Source: Amoebidium appalachense (Eukaryota; Ichthyosporea). Taken from it: a stretch of DNA of 64,000 nucleotides. The stretch lies in assembly GCA_963693365.1 (NCBI GenBank), contig CAVNZM010000003.1, positions 5,890,001 through 5,954,000 on the forward strand, in the 5' to 3' direction. Shown in pieces: positions 31,176 through 64,000 of the stretch. Positions within the stretch are counted from its first letter, which is position 1, and each line of letters opens with the position of its first letter. Both the position numbers and the translations under genes were made by a program. The notes beneath the pieces are model-generated. The model had not been told where the DNA came from, searched no databases, and saw only the letters and a program-made list of their open reading frames with translations.

Positions 31176-31850
31176 ACGCGCGCGTGCGTGCGTGCGTGTC
31201 TGCGTTTGTGCGTGCGTGTAAGGGCGCGCGTGTGGTGGTGGTTTTGAGACCCTAAGCCCAGATGCCAACGATTTAGCATGTTTGTGCGTATGACGGTCAA
31301 AAATTACTGCTCGAGCCACATATTCATGTAGTTGGCATTTTTTTGCCATGAAGGGCTGACAACTTGCACCGAGTAACACCGAATGTAAACGTTTTCACCT
31401 CCGGATCTTCAATTCAATGCAATTCTTTCAAGCATTGTTTGTACGGACGACTTATTTCCAGCCAAACAGGCGCTGCTCCAGCAACTGTGCCAAAATTTGC
31501 AGCTGGCAATTATACTGAAACCGATTAGTCACCCAATAAACCCAAGCAAACTAATGAATGTGGATGTGTGTCATTCCTGAATCGATTGTGGGACAATCAA
31601 ATTCTGTAAGATCCAAAATATCAGCACTCAGAATGTACGGCAAGGAGTCCTTGGGTGAATAAACCAATTGAGAAGAAGAAAAAAAGAGAGAAAATGGTGG
31701 GAAGATAAGGGATGATGATAATCCTGCTTGACAAATAATTCACAAAGGGAACAGTTATCATGTGTGGGCGCCAGGAGGGGAGAGGGTGGTGTGTTTATTT
31801 GTCTGGTGCGGGGGGTGGGGGCAGGGATGGGGTGTCGGTGTCTGCGCGTG

Positions 31851-31892
<42 letters not shown>

Positions 31893-32330
31893 CTGCATGT
31901 CTTGTGTGTGTAACAGTCGGGGGGAGGTGGGGGGGTATCTACGTGCGTGGGTGTGATGGTGGCGGTGGGATGGAGGGGTGCTACGTGAGGGTGGTAGTGA
32001 ACAAATGGCATTGCTGGAGTGAGATGGCATCACGGCTTACGTTTGCATTCCTATCCGTATATGCACAAGCTTGAGTCAGTCCTTATGCCCCCCCCTCCCC
32101 CCCACACCCCCCCCCCACAAAAGAAAAAAAGAAAAAAGAACAAAAATAAAAAAGAGGAAGAAAGAAAAAACAAAAAAAAATCCACGTAGGCCTTCTACCG
32201 GTGGGATGATACAATCCTCCTCCTCCCCCCCCCCCCCCCCCCCCCCTTTTTTTTTTAAGTTGGAAACCAGATCTTGATTTGCAGCTACTACGCTTTCGTA
32301 CTGCAGATAATTCGAAGAACCCCAATGCCA
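28181..32330. repeat. degenerate tandem array, unit of about 1.2-1.4 kb, 3-4 copies
   Basis: Four word groups recur in the same order. (1) Words near AATGCTGGAGTGAGATGGCATC occur at 28810, 29007, 30604 and 32014. (2) TGTGGGATGATGACC-like words occur at 29140, 29232, 30805 and 32203. (3) A line like GAGGTGGGATCCTACAGG followed by (GT)n occurs at 28433, 29638 and 31067. (4) AAAGGGAACAGTTAT-like words occur at 28718, 30355 and 31745. TCAAGCATTGTTTGTA-type words at 30030 and 31430 belong to the last units. Each unit carries its own poly-G, poly-C and (GT)n stretches. No gene is visible inside. Confidence 0.7.
29281..29474. repeat. 22-bp minisatellite, 8.8 units
   Basis: The unit CCTGGATGAATATTCTGAAT plus AT repeats from 29281 with an exact 22-bp period and few substitutions (GAATGAA, TTGTGAA variants). 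Since 22 is not a multiple of 3 and no stop arises, all minus frames stay open, producing false proteins with IFRIF/IQDIQNI repeats. Confidence 0.97.
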
Positions 32331-33056
32331 TTTTTTGACCATCATGGTCACCTTAAGGTTGTGATGAATGGCTTGAAGATAAACGAGAAAATGTGACGAA
32401 GCGAGCCTGATCGGAATGCCCATAGAAAAACGGGGGTAAAGCGCTGAAGAAAAGTTGAGTTCCAATATCCAAGTGCTCGTATATCTACACCTATTTTATA
32501 GAAGAAGATAGAAAATTATGAAAATTCATCTGATAGGGGGGGGGGGGGGGATCTCTGGGACTTATATATGTTTTGGGCATCTGCCGCGCCCCACAGGCAC
32601 CTGGGCTTGCACCAGCCTGGCGGGATAGACAGCACAAGAGTTTGAAGAATAAATAACATGATTTTCATAGTGTTCAGAAACCTTTTTCTTGCCTCCTAAA
32701 TATGCGGGGCATACCTAGACCTCCCTGTGATACTCCACCGCAGGCAATGGGCACATTAGATTTCAAAAAGTCATCGGGTCTTCCCAACATGCTTATCTTG
32801 CCAATCAGAAATCGTGAATAGCTTTGGGTCTGATCCCTAACAAAAGCGCCCCTTTAACACTATTTTCACAGTCACAGCCAGACCCTTTAATCAAGGCACC
32901 ACTCACATTATCATTGGTCGGTGGGATCCAGCCACACCTAATTATCTTAGCGGTTTCCATGTCAACCAATCAAAGAGATTTTGTGACGTAGTGTGGTACA
33001 TGTAAATAGCATACACACAGCACTAATTAGGCTGCGGTACTGAGTGTAACCACTGA

Positions 33057-33091
<35 letters not shown>

Positions 33092-33123
33092 ACGGTGTGT
33101 ATGTGTGTTTGTGTGTTTGTGTG

Positions 33124-33180
<57 letters not shown>

Positions 33181-33604
33181 CGTGTGTGTGTTTTCGAGTG
33201 TTTTTGGTTGCTTGTGCGCTTGTGCGCTTGTGTATGTGTGTTTGTGTGTGTGTGGGTATTCGTGGTAGAAGTAGTATTAGCTCAAAAACATACAAAATAC
33301 CTAACTGAGTCTCTAAGGTACCTCAAAAAGCCAAAGGGAAAAAACTGCAATGCGCAAGAATAAGAAAGATTAAATCTTTCAACCAACGATCCAGATTTGG
33401 CGCTTAAAGCAAAAAGAAAGGTGAGATAAATATTTCTTATAGAACTCAACAGGTTGCTACACGATCATAGTAGATTCATTTCTTTAGAGCTCCAGTTAAA
33501 AGCCGTACACTATTCTTCACATTATAGCCATGAAATTCAGTAGATAGCTACAGGATATATTTGATTCGTTTCTATGAAATTTTACAGATAGCTACAAGAT
33601 ATCC
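32331..33604. other. intergenic downstream of the glycosyltransferase gene
   Basis: Mixed DNA with a short poly-G at 32537-32550 and a GT/GC tract at 33060-33260. The interval 33260-33604 directly follows the stop of the glycosyltransferase gene (minus) and would hold its 3' UTR. I found no AATAAA there. Confidence 0.45.
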
Positions 33605-38539
<4,935 letters not shown>

Positions 38540-39450
38540 TTTCTCGGCAACCAGCAAGCAAATAGAGCAATATTTCTGCCCTTTTAATTTTGCGAAGGTG
38601 TGCCGTTCAACGGCGTGGGGCAAGAACGGCGCGGGATATTCGAATAGTATTGTGAATGAATATGAATGCTATGAATGAGTGAGCTTGATTGTCTCAACAC
38701 AAATTATATATATTACCAGGCTTGTGTCATATGTCAATGTCATCAAAAAGCTATCATGTCTGCGCACCCTGCATGCAGTGTGAGTAATTGCAATGCGCCG
38801 GTTGAACTGTAACTTTCTCGCGATCGCGGACGGTACCCGGGTACGTTGATGGGCTGCCACGGCTGCGGCGATTTGAATGGTCACCAGATTTTAGGTTAGC
38901 CAATCGTTATTTTAGGTTGCCTGATATGACGTCACGGTGTCATGTATTGTATACCCGGCCAACGCTATTTTTAGATCATTTGTATCACATTCATACGTCG
39001 CTCCCCCCCCCACGTACCCCCAACACACACATACAAAACCACAACACACGCACACACACACAGAAAAGGTGCATCACCATCACCGGCCATCCCTTCCCCC
39101 CATTCCGAAGTGGCAAGTACAACATGAACACATGGCCAATGGAATGGCGATGGTTTCATATCAGGGGTTTTTTTTAATTAGTATCTGAGTTTATTGATGT
39201 AGATGTAGTTTTTTCAATTTGGAATTCCAATTGCGAATTCCATATGCAGACACGACTAATCAAATTTGTATGGATAGATTGCAGGTCCAAAATGTCGCCG
39301 TTATCCGAGAGGCTCATTGTTACAATCAAAACATGCTTATTTGCCCAAACAGTCTGACAAAAGAATAACCCACCATGTATACACACATGTCCTGATTTTA
39401 TTCGAAAAACAAAATACATAAAATAAACAAGAAAATCAATTTGTTGATGG
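38540..39450. promoter_or_regulatory. putative promoter region of the glycosyltransferase gene
   Basis: The upstream region is free of G-tracts. It holds a perfect palindromic CRE-like TGACGTCA at 38927-38934 and a CCAAT box at 38900-38904. No TATA box can be assigned with confidence. The link to the gene is by position only. Confidence 0.4.
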
Positions 39451-39454
39451 CAAC

Positions 39455-39460
39455 TTTATT
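39455..39460 (-). promoter_or_regulatory. possible polyadenylation signal AATAAA for the PHF3/DIDO-like gene
   Basis: On the minus strand AATAAA lies 1.1 kb after the stop codon at 40604. If it is used, the 3' UTR would include the hairpin at 39594-39747. Confidence 0.35.
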
Positions 39461-39593
39461 GAAACACTCTTGAAAGGAGAACAGGTGGGAGAACATGTTT
39501 CGACAGAAGTGATGAAACCAAACACTACAAGTTCGGCAGTCACCAAATACCCTGTACATGTGTTCTCCCCAAAAAAAATATTCAAAAATATTT

Positions 39594-39747
39594 AATTCTG
39601 TAATAAGAATACATTCGTCTGTTATGTTTTCTAATCACAGGAAAGCACAAATTGAATATTCAATATTCAAAATTCAATATTCAAAAAACCGATCTGCTTT
39701 CCGTGGTTAGAAAACATAACAGACGAATGTATTCTTATTACAGAATT
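39594..39747. repeat. near-perfect 53-bp inverted repeat with AT-rich loop
   Basis: The left arm 39594-39647 (AATTCTGTAATAAGAATACA at its start) is the reverse complement of the right arm 39695-39747. There is one T-to-C difference and one single-base bulge. The 47-nt loop is built of GAATATTCAATATTCAAAA-like words. It would fold as a long RNA hairpin if transcribed, or it may be a small palindromic transposon remnant. Confidence 0.93.
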
Positions 39748-40250
39748 GCAAAATGGAAAAACATTGGTGTGCAGTCAGCATAACATGGGGGGTTGACAAT
39801 TGCATGCCACCCTGACTTCTCTCATGCACGATGAACGTGAATGTGAGCATGCACGTGTGTGAACATGGGTGTGTGTGTGTGTATGTTGACGTGCACGCGC
39901 ACGGGTCGCGTGCGTGGATGTATGTGTGTGGGTGGGTCAGGAGCCCGACACCACAAAAACAATAAAAAAATGAAAAGAATAAAACGAAGAAGGCTGCAGT
40001 CTGAAAAACCATTTAGGTTTCACCGCCGGTCGCCATCCCTGTTAGTGAACACACGTGTAAGTAAGGTTGACCCATGTTTAAGAGGACAGTTGAGTTGTTG
40101 TAAATGTAGATAAGCACAAGAGTAACGGTAGGAGGATGCATGAAAGACCGGTATACCGGAACGGAACTCGAGTTTCTGCGTGGTCTTCGATGGTTTTTGT
40201 TAGATTGAACGCAGGGCAAACAAGTGGTAACAGGTGCAGGAGCAGTAGAG

Positions 40251-40325
<75 letters not shown>

Positions 40326-40486
40326 TGTGTGTTGTGAACGGGCCGAATAGAGGAGACAGAGTGGGGGAAAGGGGGAGGGGGGAGGAGGGGGGGGGGTGGG
40401 GGGGGGAGAGAAGAGATAGGCGGAAAAAGGGGCATATGTTAATGGAGAAGGACAGCACTTGGGTGTGGTGATAGTGGTGGCCGTGA

Positions 40487-40552
<66 letters not shown>

Positions 40553-40603
40553 TGATGGTGGTGGCGGTGGGGGGGGGGGGGGAGGGGGAGGGGGGGTTTG
40601 CTA

Positions 40604-61275
<20,672 letters not shown>

Positions 61276-62249
61276 TTCTAGTGCCGTGATGCAACCTAAA
61301 GAGGCTGCAAAAACCTAATAATTTTTCACATGTGTTTTCCTACAACGAATGAGGTTTTGCGTAGAACTCACTAAGTTATAACAGGCTCACTATGTTTCAT
61401 GAAAAAGTACTTGTCCTCACGTACGTCACTGAGCACGTATACTGTACGTAGCTGTAGAGTGCACGCTGCAAAACTTTTGGCAAGGGAAGGAGGGAGAAAG
61501 TTGTGAGCCAAACGATCACAGAGGCATGGACACTTTGGTTTCTTTAGCTCTTTACTGCATGCCATCGTGATTAACGACTATTTTAATTGTTTACAACTTT
61601 GTAAACATTTGTAAACGAATAAGATTACGGTTTTGACTTTTAAGTTGTAGCTTTGTTTAAAGAATTATTAGACTGCATCACGTGTGCCAGCAATCCCCAC
61701 GTGCCCTGAAAGGAATCCATAATCTATAAGATGCAGGCATTTGATTGGTTTTAAGAGAACCCACAGAGATTGGCAGATTCAAAGAACCAAAAGAACAGCA
61801 ACTAAACATTTCTGTGATAAAATATTTTTTAGCAGATGTCAAAAAATTATGTCCTTGTTTTTACTTTTATAGTTTATATTTGTCTCACAGGATTCGAAGA
61901 GATAAACAGCCATAGTTAGAAGACTCTTGCCGTCTTTACAACTGTACGTGTGACGCACTAGTTTTAAACCCTGTTATAACCTCACAATACTACTGGATGG
62001 TGGTGTTCCACTCGATCACTACAGCACAGATGCACCCACCATTCCACCTTTTGTTGTCAGCGAAAAGAGCGAGAGAGCTTTTTCGGAGAGAGAGAGAGAG
62101 AGATCATATTTGCAACGAAAACAGTATAGGGATAGAAAGGAAAATTTGAGAATAGAGAAAATAGAGAGAGAGGTGATTCTAATAAAACGTAAAACGCGGC
62201 GATGGGTTAGTGTGCCGTTGCTGCCGACGGCCCTTCGTCCTGATTTTAG
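61276..62249. promoter_or_regulatory. divergent upstream region of the PHF3/DIDO-like and PRL genes
   Basis: The first ATG of the minus gene (61275) and the proposed 5' UTR exon of the plus gene are about 1 kb apart or less. ATTGG boxes lie at 61743-61747 and 61767-61771, and a (GA)n stretch at 62090-62102. A 64-codon minus frame (61565-61371, starting MACSKELKKPKCPCLCDRL) could be an upstream ORF or an unrelated small protein; nothing supports it further. Confidence 0.4.
62100..62249 (+). other. proposed 5' UTR exon of the PRL phosphatase gene (start uncertain)
   Basis: A consensus donor TTTTAG before GTGAGT at 62250 is followed about 1 kb later by a good acceptor (CTTGCCCACAG, exon from 63278). 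Together they suggest a noncoding first exon. Its start is not visible; 62100 is nominal. Confidence 0.35.
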
Positions 62250-63277
62250 GTGAGTGTGGAAGCGTTGATGTTTTGGTTCGACTTGTAGAGAATGTAGTGT
62301 TGTGCTGTATAGGTGAATGTGTGCGCATCTGAATTGATCGCCTGATAAAGTTATCTGGGTCATGTGTTTGGTTTGTTGCTACCCTGTTGGCGCCGTGTAA
62401 TCGAATACCCGGAGGTGTTAGTTAGAAAGCAAAACTAGGCCATGATAAACACAGCTCTGCAGTTCGAAATTTTGAGATCATTTCCTGTGTTTGATGCGGT
62501 GCTTGTTAGAGAGAGTGCCACTTCTTTTTGGTGTAGTTTTCTTCATGATAGTTATGTGCTTAAACGGTGACATCAAGCCGAGCTTGCAGGGAAGCAACAG
62601 ACGGAGATGAGTGTAAACACATAGCCTTGTGATCGCATAAGAGCAACACTGGCGTTTTAGTTTTTGTGTGTTGATGTGTGTTTGCGCGCGCACGCGGTTG
62701 CATGTATGATCGTACACACCTGTGTGTGTGTGTGGGGGGGGGGGGGGGGGGGGGGAGTATGTCTGTGTGTGTGTGGGGGGGGGGGTGATTGCGCGTGTGT
62801 TTCTGGTCTCTGCTTCTCTTGACTTTCGCCGCTCTCTGTGTTCGACTGGCTACAGGCTGCCCTTGTTTGCTGAATTCTGAAGTATGCACAAGAAGGCAGC
62901 AGAAAGTAATTGTTACCCAACCTGTTTTCTTCCTTGAGCGTGCTGATTCTGCTTTATGTGGCATAGGGATAGTCCTGTGCATACAAGCGCCAGAGTGTGT
63001 GCCCCTAAGTCAGCGTTCAGACCTCGCATTTAGAAGATAAGAAGTTCGGTCACTCTTGTGTGTTCTTTTCTGTGTGGTGGTGCGTATGGCGGGGGGAAAT
63101 TGGGGAGGGAAGCACGTTGGTTGGGAGAGGAGAAGCTCTAGGGAGATGCCCCCCCCGGGGGGAGGGGGGGGGGAGGTGGGAAGGAGGAGGGGAGGGGGGT
63201 GCTCTCTGCTAGAAAGGGCCTTCCTGGTCCTGAAAAGGCTAATGTTATCGTGTTGCTGATGTTTAACTTGCCCACAG

Positions 63278-63442
63278 AATACTGGTCTATCGATGTAACA
63301 GCCCATCGTTCTGCGCTGCACACGGCAGCCCCTAGGCGCCACCATGATGTTCCAGAACCAGCCCAGCCGCGTAGACTACAAGGACATGCATTTTCTCATC
63401 TTCGATGCCCCCACGGACTCGAATCTGCCCAATTACATGAAG
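63278..63442 (+). CDS. PTP4A: PRL/PTP4A-type protein tyrosine phosphatase, first coding exon (partial; gene leaves the window)
   Basis: The exon begins after the acceptor CCCACAG and carries 66 nt of 5' UTR. The ATG at 63344 is in a strong context (GCCACCATGATG) and is followed by 33 codons ending at AAG before GTAAGA, phase 0. The peptide MMFQNQPSRVDYKDMHFLIF continues DAPTDSNLPNYMK, which matches the N-terminus of PRL phosphatases (Y-K-x-M-[RHK]-F-L-I-x-D-x-P-[TS]). These are small dual-specificity, prenylated, membrane-associated enzymes that also bind CNNM magnesium transporters. The catalytic HCxxGxxR loop and C-terminal CaaX box lie beyond the window. No second coding exon is seen before 64000; the intron starts with (CA)n DNA. 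Confidence 0.85.
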
Positions 63443-64000
63443 GTAAGAAGCTGGGGAAAGGGTTGTTATAGCACGTGAGATGCATGCGAGCCGTGTTTTG
63501 ATGTACATACACACATGCAAGAAATACCCACATGCAAGCGCTTTCTAACCCTACACACGTACATACACACACACACACATGCAAGAAACACACGGATGCA
63601 AGCATACACACACACACACACACACAAGAAACACACTCCTCAGGCACTTTCTCAAACACACACATACACACACACACACCAGTGTCTGCATAGCAGACGG
63701 ACCCACAAGACGGGAGCAGCCACACCGACACACAAATTCACTTGTTCACACACACCGTTACATCGACGATCAAATGCATCCACACGTGCACCTCACACAA
63801 GACATTTATGGCATGCCTTATCTGCTTTGCCTGTGTGTTGTTTGACTCCAGCAAGTTTCAGGCACCTTTGGGTTGTTGGTATCTTCATGCATTCCAAGGA
63901 TCGTGATTGGCACGTATTCTATGTTTGAGACCTGGCCTACCTTTCGTGCCTGGCCTGTTCTTGCACACGGTCCACCTTCAGGTTTAGTTTCTCACGATTA
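63443..64000 (+). other. intron of the PRL gene to the window end
   Basis: CA-rich at 63560-63690, then mixed sequence. An AG at 63850 (TTTGACTCCAG) is not followed by a PRL-like frame, so the next exon is probably outside the window. Confidence 0.6.

Overview
The window is nuclear DNA of an intron-rich eukaryote. Genes are split by GT-AG introns, and splice phases match across every junction I checked. There is a pol III tRNA-Asp gene. Most of the rest is simple-sequence DNA: (GT)n/(CA)n, (TGCG)n, and poly-G/poly-C runs up to 66 bp. The gene set is a PHD + TFIIS-central + SPOC nuclear protein, a PRL/PTP4A-type phosphatase, an O-fucosyltransferase-like type II membrane enzyme, a secreted DsbA-like thioredoxin-fold protein and a secreted Cys-motif protein. 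It suggests a protist, perhaps a unicellular relative of animals, but the sequence alone does not settle the taxon.

Layout. 1.7-2.7 kb: two exons of an unrecognised, probably extracellular protein (-). 3.2 kb: tRNA-Asp(GTC) (+). 5.6-6.4 kb: a single-exon secreted protein (+). 7.9-13.1 kb: a complete 7-exon DsbA-like gene (-). 13.1-33.6 kb: no supportable gene, only interleaved repeat arrays. 33.6-38.5 kb: a complete 5-exon glycosyltransferase gene (-). 40.6-61.3 kb: a 16-exon PHF3/DIDO/BYE1-like gene (-) covering about a third of the window. 62-63.4 kb: the divergent first exons of a PRL phosphatase gene (+) that leaves the window.

The genes do not form a pathway. The DsbA-like protein and the glycosyltransferase would both act in the secretory route. 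The PHF3-like protein would act on chromatin and RNA polymerase II, and it shares an upstream region of about 1 kb with the PRL gene.

The unusual features are in gene structure. Many 3' splice sites are the last CAG of a (CA)n microsatellite. The end of one coding exon, with its donor site, is tandemly repeated three more times inside the next intron, and two copies have the form of in-frame 39-nt microexons. One glycosyltransferase intron appears to use a GC donor. The SPOC region carries a one-base frameshift in a homopolymer. Almost every long reading frame in the window (His-Thr, Cys-Val, Pro or Gly repeats) is a by-product of simple repeats and was ignored.
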